Made by a program: the position numbers and the translations under genes
NCBI GenBank assembly: GCA_035345935.1
Contig: DAORDK010000026.1
Location: 1-34,067, forward strand
DNA from: SSSZ01 sp035345935
GTDB lineage: Bacteria; Pseudomonadota; Gammaproteobacteria; Burkholderiales; Rhodocyclaceae
Direction of reading: 5' to 3'
Length of the DNA stretch: 34,067 nt
The notes under the pieces: model-generated
Seen by the model: the letters and a program-made list of their open reading frames with translations, nothing else
The model's database searches: none
What the model was told of the DNA's origin: nothing
Shown here: piece after piece, positions 16,173-25,077 of the stretch
Layout of the letters: the number at the start of each line of letters is the position of its first letter
How positions within the stretch are numbered: the first letter of the stretch is position 1

Positions 16173-17192
16173 ATGGATTTCCTCGGCTTCAAGCTCCGCA
16201 ACAACCTCTTCGTCGCGCCCATGGCCGGGGTCACCGATCGCCCCTTCCGCCAGCTCTGCAAGAAGATGGGGGCGGGATTGGCAGTTTCCGAGATGGTCAC
16301 GTCGAACTCGCTGCTCTATGGCAGCGCCAAGACCTTGCGACGGGCCAACCACGAGGGGGAAGTCGCCCCCGTTTCAGTCCAGATCGCGGGAGCCGACCCG
16401 AAAATGATGGCCGAGGCGGCCCGGCACAACGCAGCAAACGGCGCCCAGATCATCGACATCAACATGGGCTGCCCGGCCAAGAAGGTCTGCAACGTCATGG
16501 CCGGCTCGGCCCTCATGCAGAACGAAAAGCTGGTCGGCGACATCCTCGACGCAGTCGTCGCGGCGGTTCCGGACACCCCGGTGACGCTCAAATTCCGCAC
16601 CGGCTGGAATCTGGCCAACCGGAACGCCCCGACCATCGCCCGCATGGCCGAAAACGCCGGAATTCGCGCCGTGGCGATCCATGGCCGCACCCGCTGCCAG
16701 CAATACACCGGCGAAGCCGAGTACGACACCATCGCCGCCGTGAAAACCCTGGTGAAGATTCCGGTCATCGCCAACGGCGACATCAACACTCCCGAGAAAG
16801 CCCAGCAGGTCCTCGCTCGCACCGGCGCCGACGGCCTCATGATCGGCCGTGCCGCCCAGGGCCGCCCCTGGCTTTTCCGGGAAATCGAACATTACCTGAA
16901 GACCGGCGAGCATCTGGCACCGGCCCGGGTCGATGAAATCCACGGGATTCTGCAGGAGCACCTCGAAGATCTGTACGCCTTCTACGGGCTGGAAACGGGT
17001 TTTCGCGTGGCCAGAAAACACATCGCGTGGTACACGAAGGGATTGGCAGGTTCAGCCGCCTTCCGTCATTACATGAACCAATTGCCCAGCATCGAACTGC
17101 AGCGCCAGGCCGTGAACGACTTCTTTTACGACCTCGCCGGACAGTCCGAGCATCTGCAATATATCAACATACGGGAGGAGTTGGCGGCATGA
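16173..17192 (+). CDS. dusB: tRNA-dihydrouridine synthase B
   Basis: FMN- and NADPH-dependent enzyme that reduces a uridine in the D-loop of tRNA. It is 339 aa. Landmarks are FVAPMAGVTDRPFRQLC (13-29), SEMV (39-42), DINMGCPAKKVC with catalytic Cys100, VTLKFRTGW, AVAIHGRTRCQQYTG, VIANGDINTP and GLMIGRAAQGRPW. It is the first gene of the dusB-fis pair known from many proteobacteria, in which the dus gene transcript drives fis expression. The TGA at 17190-17192 overlaps the fis ATG. Confidence 0.96.
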   Translation: MDFLGFKLRNNLFVAPMAGVTDRPFRQLCKKMGAGLAVSEMVTSNSLLYGSAKTLRRANHEGEVAPVSVQIAGADPKMMAEAARHNAANGAQIIDINMGCPAKKVCNVMAGSALMQNEKLVGDILDAVVAAVPDTPVTLKFRTGWNLANRNAPTIARMAENAGIRAVAIHGRTRCQQYTGEAEYDTIAAVKTLVKIPVIANGDINTPEKAQQVLARTGADGLMIGRAAQGRPWLFREIEHYLKTGEHLAPARVDEIHGILQEHLEDLYAFYGLETGFRVARKHIAWYTKGLAGSAAFRHYMNQLPSIELQRQAVNDFFYDLAGQSEHLQYINIREELAA

Positions 17193-17422
17193 GCCAACAG
17201 GACATATCGGCGTGCGTCGTGGGCGCCCTGGAGCAGTATTTTCACGACCTGGATGGGGAAAAACCGGCTGCAATTTATGACATGGTACTAAAAAGCGTGG
17301 AGAAACCCATGCTTCAGGTCGTGCTCACCAAAGCCGGCGGCAATCAGACCCTGGCGGCGGACATGCTCGGAATCAATCGCAACACTCTGCGCAAGAAGCT
17401 CACCGAATACCAATTGCTCTGA
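17189..17422 (+). CDS. fis: DNA-binding protein Fis
   Basis: Nucleoid-associated protein that bends DNA and regulates rRNA promoters, recombination and growth-phase genes. It is 77 aa; betaproteobacterial Fis proteins are shorter than the 98-aa E. coli form. The C-terminal helix-turn-helix, GGNQTLAADMLGINRNTLRKKL (~50-71), is the Fis signature. The helical core LEQYFHDLDGEKPAAIYDMVL lies before it. The ATG overlaps the dusB stop by 4 bases (ATGA) and has GGGAGGAG 8 bases upstream, so both coupling and independent initiation are possible. Confidence 0.95.
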   Translation: MSQQDISACVVGALEQYFHDLDGEKPAAIYDMVLKSVEKPMLQVVLTKAGGNQTLAADMLGINRNTLRKKLTEYQLL

Positions 17423-17530
17423 CGGCAGGATTCGGGACTCAGGTTTGAGGATTGAGCGAACCCGGCCCCCCGGCAGCCTTCATCTCCACCTCAACTTTCT
17501 GATTTTTCGATCCTAAACCCTGATTTCCCC

Positions 17531-19123
17531 ATGAAAATCCAACAAGCGCTGATTTCCGTCTCCGACAAGCGAGGCGTTTTCGAATTCGCCCAGGGCCTGA
17601 GCGGCCTGGGGGTCAAGCTGCTGTCCACCGGCGGCACCGCCAAGCTGCTGCGTGAGGCCGGACTGGCGGTCACCGAAATCGGCGATTACACGGGCTTTCC
17701 GGAAATGCTCGACGGCCGGGTCAAGACCTTGCACCCCAAGGTCCATGGGGGAATCCTGGCTCGCCGCGACCTCGCCGAGCACATGACGACACTGGCGCAA
17801 CACGGCATTCCGACCATCGATCTGGTGTGCGTGAATCTTTACCCCTTTGCCGCTACCGTCGCCAAACCCGGTGTCACCCTGGAAGACGCCATCGAGAATA
17901 TCGATATCGGCGGCCCGGCCATGGTCCGCTCGTCGGCCAAGAACTACGCCGGCGTGGCCATCGTCACCGATCCGGAGGACTACGCGCCGCTGCTCGCCGA
18001 GATGAAAGCCCAGGGCGGCACCCTGGAACTCGGCACCCGCTTCGCCCTGGCCAAGAAAGCCTTTACCCATACCGCCCGCTACGACGGCATGATCGCCAAC
18101 TGGCTGACCGGCCTGGAGGAAGGCGCCGAAGCCAAGCCAACCGAAGCGGCGCCGGCCCCTTCGATCTTCCCGAACAGGCTGCAACTGGCCTTCGATCGCG
18201 TCGAAAGCCTGCGCTACGGTGAAAACGCCCATCAATCAGCCGCCTTCTACCGGGACCCCACTCCCCTGCCGGGCAGCATTGCCGCCTACACCCAATTGCA
18301 GGGCAAGGAGCTGTCCTACAACAACATCGCCGATTCGGATGCGGCCTGGGAATGCGTCAAGGCCTTCGATGCTCCGGCCTGCGTCATCATCAAGCACGCC
18401 AATCCCTGCGGCGTCGCCATAGCCGGTAACCTGCTCGGTGCCTACGAAAAGGCGTTCAAGACCGATTCCACCTCGGCCTTCGGCGGCATCATCGCCTTCA
18501 ACGGCGAAGTCGGCCTCGACGTGGTCCATGCGATGAACGAACGCAAGCACTTCGTCGAAGTGCTCATCGCCCCGTCCTTCACCGCCGAAGCCCGGGCAGC
18601 CCTCGCTTCCAAACAGAACCTGCGCGTCCTGGTCCTCCCCCTGGGCCGCCAGCTCAACACCCTGGAGTTCAAGCGCGTCGGCGGCGGCCTCCTGGTACAG
18701 ACGGCCGACGATTTCACCGCTCAGGCCGATCGCCTCAAGGTCGTCACCCGAGTCCAGCCCAGCGCCCAGCAGATCGAAGACCTGCTCTTTGCCGAGCGCG
18801 TCGCCAAGTTCGTCAAGTCGAACGCCATCGTCTTCTGCGGCGCCGGAATGACCCTGGGCGTCGGCGCAGGGCAGATGAGCCGCGTCGATTCGACCAAGAT
18901 TGCCAGCATCAAGGCCCGGAACGCGGGTCTGGAACTGAAGGGCTCGGTCGTCGCATCCGACGCCTTCTTCCCCTTCCGCGACGGCCTCGACGTCCTGGCC
19001 GAAGCCGGCGCCGTCGCCGTCATCCAGCCGGGCGGGTCGATGCGCGACGAAGAAGTGATCGCCGCCGCCGACGAGCATGGCATTGCGATGGTGTTCACCG
19101 GCGCCCGCCACTTCCGTCACTGA
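17531..19123 (+). CDS. purH: Bifunctional AICAR formyltransferase / IMP cyclohydrolase
   Basis: Catalyses the last two steps of IMP synthesis in the cytoplasm. At 530 aa it has standard length. The N-terminal MGS-like IMP cyclohydrolase domain begins QQALISVSDKRGVFEFAQGL and includes LSTGGTAKLLREAG and ENIDIGGPAMVRSSAKNY. The C-terminal AICAR transformylase domain has RYGENAHQSAAFY, GKELSYNNIADSDAAWE, IIKHANPCGVAI (around 286-297) and a final AGAVAVIQPGGSMRDEE with GIAMVFTGARHFRH. The 108-base upstream gap has no clear -10 box. purD follows after a small interrupting gene. Confidence 0.97.
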   Translation: MKIQQALISVSDKRGVFEFAQGLSGLGVKLLSTGGTAKLLREAGLAVTEIGDYTGFPEMLDGRVKTLHPKVHGGILARRDLAEHMTTLAQHGIPTIDLVCVNLYPFAATVAKPGVTLEDAIENIDIGGPAMVRSSAKNYAGVAIVTDPEDYAPLLAEMKAQGGTLELGTRFALAKKAFTHTARYDGMIANWLTGLEEGAEAKPTEAAPAPSIFPNRLQLAFDRVESLRYGENAHQSAAFYRDPTPLPGSIAAYTQLQGKELSYNNIADSDAAWECVKAFDAPACVIIKHANPCGVAIAGNLLGAYEKAFKTDSTSAFGGIIAFNGEVGLDVVHAMNERKHFVEVLIAPSFTAEARAALASKQNLRVLVLPLGRQLNTLEFKRVGGGLLVQTADDFTAQADRLKVVTRVQPSAQQIEDLLFAERVAKFVKSNAIVFCGAGMTLGVGAGQMSRVDSTKIASIKARNAGLELKGSVVASDAFFPFRDGLDVLAEAGAVAVIQPGGSMRDEEVIAAADEHGIAMVFTGARHFRH

Positions 19124-19141
19124 GCGAACACTGCCTCTCAG

Positions 19142-19426
19142 TTGAAAAAGATCGTCATTCTGCTGGCTGTCGCTGTCATAGGCTGGCAAGCCTATGGCAA
19201 ATACCAACAGCGAGTCATGTCGCCGTTGGCCTCGGTCGCCGGGGAGCGCTCGCCTACCGCAACGAGGGAGCCTGCATCGACTGCATCTTACCGCTGTGAT
19301 GGGAGGACCCATTGCTCGCAGATGACGTCCTGCGAGGAGGCAACTTGGTTTCTCAAGAACTGCTCCGGCACGAAAATGGATGGCAACAACGACGGTATCC
19401 CGTGCGAAAAGCAGTGGTGCAAATAA
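19142..19426 (+). CDS. Small Excalibur-domain protein with N-terminal signal anchor (94 aa)
   Basis: The start must be TTG at 19142: an in-frame TGA stands 21 bases upstream (19121-19123, the purH stop) and the first codons already give a signal anchor, MKKIVILLAVAVIGWQAYGKY. The C-terminal half is a cysteine-rich Excalibur-type domain: YRCDGRTHCSQMTSCEEA, then NCSGTKMDGNNDGIPCEKQWC. The DGNNDGIPCE part is the calcium-binding loop that names the family. The protein is probably membrane-anchored with the domain in the periplasm and Cys residues in disulfides. It interrupts purH and purD and is visibly richer in A/T than both. The role is unknown. Confidence 0.85.
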   Translation: MKKIVILLAVAVIGWQAYGKYQQRVMSPLASVAGERSPTATREPASTASYRCDGRTHCSQMTSCEEATWFLKNCSGTKMDGNNDGIPCEKQWCK

Positions 19427-19448
19427 AATCTAATATGGATCATTTCCA

Positions 19449-20738
19449 ATGAAACTCCTCGTCATCGGCTCCGGCGGCCGCGAGCACGCCATGGCCTGGC
19501 GCCTGGCCCAGTCTCCCGGCCTGCAGAAGGTTTACGTCGCCCCCGGCAATGCCGGTACGGCCCGCGAGCATGAACTCGAAAACCTCGCCATCACCGATCC
19601 GGTCGCCCTGGCCGATTTCGCCGAGAAGGAGAAGATCTACCTCACCGTGGTCGGCCCCGAAGCCCCCTTGGCGGCCGGTATCGTCAATACCTTCCGGGCC
19701 CGCGGCCTGAAGATTTTCGGCCCCACCCGGGAAGCCGCCCAGCTCGAATCCTCCAAGGACTTCGCCAAGCGTTTCATGGCCCGCCACGGCATCCCGACGG
19801 CCGAATTCGAGACCTTTTCCGATTCCGCCGCGGCCCACGCCTACATCGAGAAAAAGGGCGCTCCCATCGTCATCAAGGCCGATGGCCTGGCGGCGGGGAA
19901 GGGGGTCGTCGTGGCGACGAGCCTGGGCGAAGCGCACGCGGCGATCGATGACATGTTGTCCGGCAACACGCTGGGAGTGCAGCACAACGAGGCGGGCGCC
20001 CGGGTCGTGATCGAGGAATTCCTCGACGGCGAGGAAGCCAGCTTCATCGTCATGGTCGATGGCAAGAACGTCCTCCCGTTGGCCTCCAGCCAGGATCACA
20101 AGCGCATCGGCGACGGCGACACCGGTCCCAATACGGGAGGCATGGGCGCCTACTCCCCTGCTCCGGTGGTGACCCCGGAAATCCATGCCAAAGCAATGCG
20201 GGAAATCATCCTGCCCACGGTGCGCGGCATGGCAGCGGACGGCATTCCTTACACCGGCTTTCTCTACGCCGGCCTCATGATCGGCAAGGGCGGCTCGGTG
20301 AAGACCCTGGAATTCAATTGCCGCATGGGCGATCCGGAAACCCAGCCCATCCTCATGCGACTGAAGTCCGACTTCGTCGCCCTGCTCGAACACGGCGTCG
20401 ATGGAACCCTCGATGAGGTGGAAACCGAATGGGACCGCCGCGTCGCCCTGGGCGTCGTGCTGGCCGCCGCCCATTACCCCGCGACGCCGCAGAAAGGCGA
20501 CATCATCAGCGGCCTGCCCGATGGCAACTGCTTCTCCGACGAGGTTCATGTCTTCCATGCCGGTACTGCCGACAAGGATGGCCGGGTGGCGACCAGCGGC
20601 GGTCGCGTGCTCTGCGTCACCGCCCTCGGCGAAAACGTCCGCCAGGCCCAGAAACGCGCCTACGAGGCCGCCGGTCAGATTGCCTGGGACGGCATGCAGT
20701 ATCGCAAGGACATCGGTTACCGGGCGATCAGCCGCTGA
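19449..20738 (+). CDS. purD: Phosphoribosylamine--glycine ligase (GAR synthetase)
   Basis: Second step of purine synthesis: ATP-dependent ligation of glycine to phosphoribosylamine. It is 429 aa, the usual length. It opens MKLLVIGSGGREHAMAWRL and has VVGPEAPLAAGIVN, IFGPTREAAQLESSKDFAKRFM, the ATP-grasp segment IVIKADGLAAGKGVVV, and GPNTGGMGAYSPAPVVTP, followed by LEFNCRMGDPETQPILMRL. The ATG has no clear ribosome binding site. It lies downstream of purH with one small gene between them; hemF follows on the same strand after 71 bases. Confidence 0.97.
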   Translation: MKLLVIGSGGREHAMAWRLAQSPGLQKVYVAPGNAGTAREHELENLAITDPVALADFAEKEKIYLTVVGPEAPLAAGIVNTFRARGLKIFGPTREAAQLESSKDFAKRFMARHGIPTAEFETFSDSAAAHAYIEKKGAPIVIKADGLAAGKGVVVATSLGEAHAAIDDMLSGNTLGVQHNEAGARVVIEEFLDGEEASFIVMVDGKNVLPLASSQDHKRIGDGDTGPNTGGMGAYSPAPVVTPEIHAKAMREIILPTVRGMAADGIPYTGFLYAGLMIGKGGSVKTLEFNCRMGDPETQPILMRLKSDFVALLEHGVDGTLDEVETEWDRRVALGVVLAAAHYPATPQKGDIISGLPDGNCFSDEVHVFHAGTADKDGRVATSGGRVLCVTALGENVRQAQKRAYEAAGQIAWDGMQYRKDIGYRAISR

Positions 20739-20757
20739 CCCTGTCGCCAACCAGCAG

Positions 20758-20791
20758 AAGGGCGGCCCGGCGCAATCGACCGGTTGCCCTT
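20758..20791 (+). terminator. Hairpin between purD and hemF
   Basis: AAGGGC (20758-20763) pairs with GCCCTT (20786-20791), with an inner CCGG/CCGG pairing. Only three T residues follow, so termination would be weak. It starts 19 bases after the purD stop and ends 18 bases before the hemF ATG. Confidence 0.35.
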
Positions 20792-20809
20792 TCATCATCG
20801 CGGAGCACC

Positions 20810-21706
20810 ATGGACACCACACGCCTCAAGGACTACTTCACCGGCCTGCAAGGACGTATCGTCAATGAGTTGGAAACCTTTGACGGCCAGGCGTTTCGCT
20901 CGGATTCCTGGGTACGTCCCGAAGGCGGAGGCGGCATTTCAAGGCTGATCGAGGAAGGCGCGTTTTTCGAGCGGGGCGGGGTCAATTTTTCCCACGTCAC
21001 CGGAAGCAAGCTGCCCGCCTCCGCCACCGCCGTCAGGCCCCAGTTGGCGGGCCGCGCCTGGGAGGCCATGGGGGTGTCGCTGGTGCTCCATCCCCGCAAT
21101 CCCTATTGCCCCACGGCCCACATGAACGTACGGGTCTTCGTCGCCAGCAAGGACGGCGAGGACGACGTCTGGTGGTTCGGCGGCGGCATGGACCTCACCC
21201 CGTATTACGGCGAGGTGGAGGACGTCCGCCACTTCCACGCCACCTGCCGCGACGCCCTCGCCCCATTCGGCGCCGATGTCCATGACCGCTACAAGCGTTG
21301 GTGCGACGAGTATTTCTTCCTCAAACACCGCAACGAACCCCGCGGGGTCGGCGGCGTCTTCTTTGACGACCTCAACGAAGGCGGCTTCGAACGCTGCTTC
21401 GACCTCACCCGGGCGGTGGGCGACGCCTTCACCCGGGCTTACCTCCCCATTCTGGCCCGCCGCCGGGATGTCCCCTACGGCGAGAGGGAGCGCGATTTCC
21501 AGGCCTATCGCCGGGGACGCTACGTGGAATTCAACCTGGTCTGGGATCGCGGGACCCTGTTCGGCCTTCAGTCTGGGGGACGCACGGAATCGATCCTGAT
21601 GTCCCTGCCTCCGATCGTGAAATGGCGTTACGACTGGAAACCGGAGCCGGGCAGTCCCGAGGCTCAGCTCTACGAGGTTTTCCTGCAGCCCCGGGACTGG
21701 TTGTGA
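20810..21706 (+). CDS. hemF: Oxygen-dependent coproporphyrinogen-III oxidase
   Basis: Aerobic haem synthesis enzyme that decarboxylates two propionates of coproporphyrinogen III. From ATG 20810 (MDTTRLKDYFTGLQ) it is 298 aa, as expected. Characteristic blocks are WVRPEGGGGISRLIEEGAFFERGGVNFSHV, YCPTAHMNVRVF, WWFGGGMDLTPYYG, HRNEPRGVGGVFFDDLNEGGF and YVEFNLVWDRGTLFGLQSGGRTESILMSLPP. The start follows CGGAG. A longer frame to 20429 overlaps purD and is a shadow. It is convergent with the haem operon at 22058-26021, so haem genes flank the purine genes here. Confidence 0.97.
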   Translation: MDTTRLKDYFTGLQGRIVNELETFDGQAFRSDSWVRPEGGGGISRLIEEGAFFERGGVNFSHVTGSKLPASATAVRPQLAGRAWEAMGVSLVLHPRNPYCPTAHMNVRVFVASKDGEDDVWWFGGGMDLTPYYGEVEDVRHFHATCRDALAPFGADVHDRYKRWCDEYFFLKHRNEPRGVGGVFFDDLNEGGFERCFDLTRAVGDAFTRAYLPILARRRDVPYGERERDFQAYRRGRYVEFNLVWDRGTLFGLQSGGRTESILMSLPPIVKWRYDWKPEPGSPEAQLYEVFLQPRDWL

Positions 21707-21800
21707 AGACCGGATCCCCGAACGGCACCAAGTCCGCCGCCCGGTCAGACTCCAAAGTGGGCTCTCGCTCGGCGCTGCACGCCGATTCCTGAGTCAGCCC

Positions 21801-22040
21801 CTACTTGAGTTTCCCACGCACCACCCTCACCCGGGTCGGATCCTTGATGGTGGCGACGCCGCCGTTGCCGGTGATATTGCCGCAGGTACAGGCCGCCTTG
21901 ATGCGGGGGACGGAACTGACGATCCCGGTGCAATCCAGGCACTCGTAATAAAGATCGCCTCCCGTGGGAAGATTGGCCGGGTTGGGAGCCGGCTCTATCG
22001 GGTAGAAGTTGTAAATCTTGCGCATGTCGATGTTCAGCAT
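21801..22040 (-). CDS. Small CxxC protein of unknown function (79 aa)
   Basis: The start ATG has a very strong GGAGGAG 3 bases upstream on the minus strand. The sequence MLNIDMRKIYNFYPIEP is followed by a zinc-ribbon-like part with CLDC near residue 34 and CTC near 51. It ends in IKDPTRVRVVRGKLK. There is no signal peptide. It lies 17 bases downstream of hemY on the same strand and may be the last gene of that operon. I recognise no named family; metal binding is inference. Confidence 0.75.
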   Translation of the reverse strand: MLNIDMRKIYNFYPIEPAPNPANLPTGGDLYYECLDCTGIVSSVPRIKAACTCGNITGNGGVATIKDPTRVRVVRGKLK

Positions 22041-22057
22041 GGTCTCCTCCGTGTTGT

Positions 22058-23242
22058 TTATTCAGATGTCTTTTCGCCTACGCTCAGGCGGTAGTGGCGA
22101 TTCGCCTCATCGTCGCGCTCGAGTCGCTCCATCAGCCGGGCGAGTTCCAGATGCGCGTCGCGGCTGTCGTCCACCGCGAGGGAAGCCTCGAAATAGCTCT
22201 GGGCCTTGCCCCATAAGCGCTGGCGCTCGCACATCCGGCCCAGGGCAAGGAGCAGGACCGCATCGCCAGGACGCGTAACCAGCCACTGCTCGGCGCGCGC
22301 AATCCGTCCGGTCAAGTCCGGCCCGGGAAGCTGGCCATAGAGCTCGACAAGATCGTCGTTCCAGGCCTCGCTTCCCCGCTCCAGCGCCGCCTCGACGATC
22401 GCCTGCGCCTCCCTGTGATCGCCCAGAATCTGCAATTCCCGGGCGGCGGCGAAGGCGATGCGACCTTCCCGCTCGTTCGCCGGGATGCGGTTCAGGCAGG
22501 ACACCAATTGCCCGGCGTCGGCCCGATGCGCCGCCAGAATTTCCAGGTGGGCCTGGCCCTTGATCCGGCGAGCTGCCTCGTCCGCCAAGCCTCCTCGTTT
22601 CTCCAGCTGCCGGGCCAGACGCAGCACCCCTTCCCAGTCTCCGGTACCCTGCAGGGCCCGCAACTCAAGGCGCATCGCCGCCAGATGGCGGCCATGGCTG
22701 AGCTGCAATCGTGCCAGCGTGGCTGCCGCCAGGTCGAAGCGACGGGCTTCGTTGTGCATTTCCGCTTCCAGCATGAGCGCCGCCGCCTCGCAACGGCGAT
22801 CGCCGGCCTGAGCCTTTTCCAGCCACTCCTGCTGGCGCGCGGGCTCGCCCATGCGCTGGGCCGCACGAGCCGCCACCAGGGCAGCCAGCCCAGGCGCCGT
22901 CCCGCCGGCATAGGCATCGGCCGCCCGCTTGAGCGCCTGGCCAAAGCGACCCTCGAACAAGAGCCGCACCGCATCCTGAAAGACCGCAGCGGCCTGTTCC
23001 CGCTTTCGACGCAGGCGGTAGTCCCTGGCCAGCACCGGCAATTTGAAGGTCAGGGAAAGGGCGCGCAGCACCGCGTAGAACAGTGCGAAGGAGAGAATGG
23101 CGATAACGATGAAAAGATTGAGGCTGACCTCGACCCTCCAGGGGGGGAGGACCAGGAGCACGTAGCCCTGGTTGAGCTGGCCGCCCAACGCTACCGCAAC
23201 CGCCAAACCGAAGAGGGCCAGCAGCCAGAACAGCCCTCTCAT
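22058..23242 (-). CDS. hemY: HemY-type haem-operon membrane protein
   Basis: Proteobacterial HemY (not the Gram-positive protoporphyrinogen oxidase of the same name). It is 394 aa. It begins MRGLFWLLALFGLAVAVALGG and has a second membrane segment near residues 40-60 (LFIVIAILSFALFYAVLRAL). The short sequence between, NQGYVLLVLPPWRVEVSLNLF, is the family signature. The remainder is a TPR-like helical domain (EAQAIVEAALERGSEAW; LLLALGRMCERQRLWGKAQSYFEASL). The exact role in haem traffic is not settled. The ATG overlaps the hemX stop (ATGA), so translation is probably coupled. Confidence 0.93.
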   Translation of the reverse strand: MRGLFWLLALFGLAVAVALGGQLNQGYVLLVLPPWRVEVSLNLFIVIAILSFALFYAVLRALSLTFKLPVLARDYRLRRKREQAAAVFQDAVRLLFEGRFGQALKRAADAYAGGTAPGLAALVAARAAQRMGEPARQQEWLEKAQAGDRRCEAAALMLEAEMHNEARRFDLAAATLARLQLSHGRHLAAMRLELRALQGTGDWEGVLRLARQLEKRGGLADEAARRIKGQAHLEILAAHRADAGQLVSCLNRIPANEREGRIAFAAARELQILGDHREAQAIVEAALERGSEAWNDDLVELYGQLPGPDLTGRIARAEQWLVTRPGDAVLLLALGRMCERQRLWGKAQSYFEASLAVDDSRDAHLELARLMERLERDDEANRHYRLSVGEKTSE

Positions 23243-24279
23243 TTTCCGGCCTTGCCGTTTTTCAGGCCACGCAATGCAGCCAGGCTCTCGTTCAGGTTGG
23301 GCAATTCGATGACCAGATCGGCTCCGGCAAGCTGGCGCAGGGTCGTCACGGCCCCCTGGACCGCTTTGTCCGCGGCTTCAAAATGGCGGGTCAATCCCTC
23401 CTGAGCAGCCTTGAGTTCGCTGCGGAAGGTGGTCTGATCGCGGGACAGCAAGGCCAGGCGCGCGTTGAGCAAGCGGAGTTTGAGATTCTCCCGCAGGAAG
23501 AAGGACTGGCCCGGGGCCAGAAGCACGGGTTCTTCGCGGTCGAAACGCTGTATGCGGACCAGCCCCTTGATCTCCGCCCACAATCCGCCGACCACGCGTT
23601 CCCAGCTTGCCGCACCCTCCGTGACCGGAGCCTCGGCCTTTCCTGCAACAGGCGGACGTGCGTTCATGGCCAGCGGCAAGCGGTCGACGGCAGTCAGGAG
23701 ATTTTCCAGTTTGAGGCTCATCCCCGCCACATCGACAAAAGGCAGTGATCGCAGGCGGTCCAGGTCGCGGCCCACCGCCTTGCGCAGGGGAACGAACTGA
23801 GGTCGGTCGAGGCGCGCAAGTCGCGCATCGGCAGTCTGCAGAGCGAGCACGGCGGCAGCCACGTTGCCAGTCAGTTGGAGATTCTGGGCGGCGAGGGTGA
23901 CCGCCTGCTCGACCTCGAGCAGCGAGGCATCGTCCCGACTGCGGGCGAGTTCCTGGTAGAGACCCTGCAGCGACGCGGCCTGCCCCTGAAATTCAGCCAG
24001 CCGCGCGTCCAGGGCGCCCTGCTTGGCCTGCAGGGCCGCCATCTGGTCCTGGACCTGTTTGAGCGCCCCTCTCCCCTCGCTTCCCAGAGCGTCGGCGTCG
24101 GCAAGACGGCGCGCCACTTCCTGCCGCGTCTCTCCGATCTGGTCACGCAGGTCCAGGATCGCCCAGCCGGCCACCGCCAGAGCGCCCAGAGCCAGGACGA
24201 GCCACGGATTGCGCCATTGCCCGACGCGCGGGGCTGCCGGCGGTGGCGCTGCTACCGGGGGGGCGGGTGTCTCTTCCAT
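23239..24279 (-). CDS. hemX: HemX-like membrane protein
   Basis: Member of the proteobacterial HemX family, often mislabelled uroporphyrinogen-III C-methyltransferase; it has no methyltransferase motifs. It is 346 aa. A Pro/Ala-rich start (PAPPVAAPPPAAPRVG) leads to one membrane segment (WLVLALGALAVAGWAILDL, ~25-43). A long coiled-coil-prone helix follows (residues ~45-115, VARRLADADALGSEGRGALK...), then the conserved helical domain with VEQAVTLAAQNLQLTGNVAAAVLALQTAD. It starts 12 bases after hemD and overlaps hemY by 4 bases, as part of hemC-hemD-hemX-hemY. Confidence 0.92.
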   Translation of the reverse strand: MEETPAPPVAAPPPAAPRVGQWRNPWLVLALGALAVAGWAILDLRDQIGETRQEVARRLADADALGSEGRGALKQVQDQMAALQAKQGALDARLAEFQGQAASLQGLYQELARSRDDASLLEVEQAVTLAAQNLQLTGNVAAAVLALQTADARLARLDRPQFVPLRKAVGRDLDRLRSLPFVDVAGMSLKLENLLTAVDRLPLAMNARPPVAGKAEAPVTEGAASWERVVGGLWAEIKGLVRIQRFDREEPVLLAPGQSFFLRENLKLRLLNARLALLSRDQTTFRSELKAAQEGLTRHFEAADKAVQGAVTTLRQLAGADLVIELPNLNESLAALRGLKNGKAGK

Positions 24280-24291
24280 GGCCGATCCGAA

Positions 24292-25077
24292 TTATTTCGA
24301 CCAATTATAAGCGCACAGTCCGGCGAGAATGCCCGCGTCAGCCGGCCCCGTGAGGATCACCCGCTGCAGCCCCAGGGCTCTTGCCGTTTCCGCAATGCGG
24401 GCATGGGGAACGAAGAGCGGAGTGATTTCCAGAAATCGTCGGTCTTCGCCGAAGCCGATCATGTCCACCAGATAGCGCAAGCCCTCGCTGCTCGATACGG
24501 TCAGGGCGTCGAGTTGCCCGGCATGCCAGGCCTTGCTGAGCGTTTCGGCACCACCGGCGGGTGCTGAACGGCGATAGCAGGCAATGCAATCGACTTCCGC
24601 TCCACGCTCACGCAGGGTGTCGGCAAGCAGTTCCCGGCCGCCATCGCCACGGAAGATGGCAATCCGGCTCCCGGCCACCCGTTCAGCCTGAAGATCGGGC
24701 AGATCGAGGAGCGCCTCGGAATCGAACCTTTCGCTCGGCGCGATGCACCCGTCCACCCCGGCGCCAGCCAGGGCTTTCACCGTCCCCTGGCCGACCGCCG
24801 CGGGGATGAGCCGCGCCGGCCACCCCCCCGCGGCGAGGAGGGTGGGGAGCGCATGGGCTACCGCGTTGGGGCTGATGAAGACGGCCAGGCGGTAGTCTCC
24901 GAGGCGCCCTGCCGTCTGGACCAGCGGGCCGGGATCGGCTGCCGGGAAGATTTCCAGGAGCGGAAAGACGAGGGGAGTTCCACCGGCTTCCGCGATGGCT
25001 CCCGCCAGGGCAGCCGCCTGATCCCGCGGCCGGGTCACGACGATGGTGCGCCCTGCCAGCGGGAGACTTCCCTTCAT
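24292..25077 (-). CDS. hemD: Uroporphyrinogen-III synthase
   Basis: Closes hydroxymethylbilane with inversion of ring D to give uroporphyrinogen III. It is 261 aa from ATG 25077. The family is poorly conserved, but the pieces are visible: GRTIVVTRPRDQAAALAGAIAEAGGTPLVFPLLEI at the N-terminus, VFISPNAVAHALPTL, IPAAVGQGTVKALAGAG, ERFDSEALL, VDCIACYRRSAP and DALTVSSSEGLRYLVDM. The start overlaps the hemC stop by 4 bases (ATGA). A longer frame to 25296 is a shadow over hemC. Confidence 0.95.
   Translation of the reverse strand: MKGSLPLAGRTIVVTRPRDQAAALAGAIAEAGGTPLVFPLLEIFPAADPGPLVQTAGRLGDYRLAVFISPNAVAHALPTLLAAGGWPARLIPAAVGQGTVKALAGAGVDGCIAPSERFDSEALLDLPDLQAERVAGSRIAIFRGDGGRELLADTLRERGAEVDCIACYRRSAPAGGAETLSKAWHAGQLDALTVSSSEGLRYLVDMIGFGEDRRFLEITPLFVPHARIAETARALGLQRVILTGPADAGILAGLCAYNWSK

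Noticed and set aside
17423..17530. Possible promoter or small RNA between fis and purH
   Set aside because: Contains TTTGAGGATTGAG-like low-complexity sequence but no convincing -10/-35 pair or hairpin.
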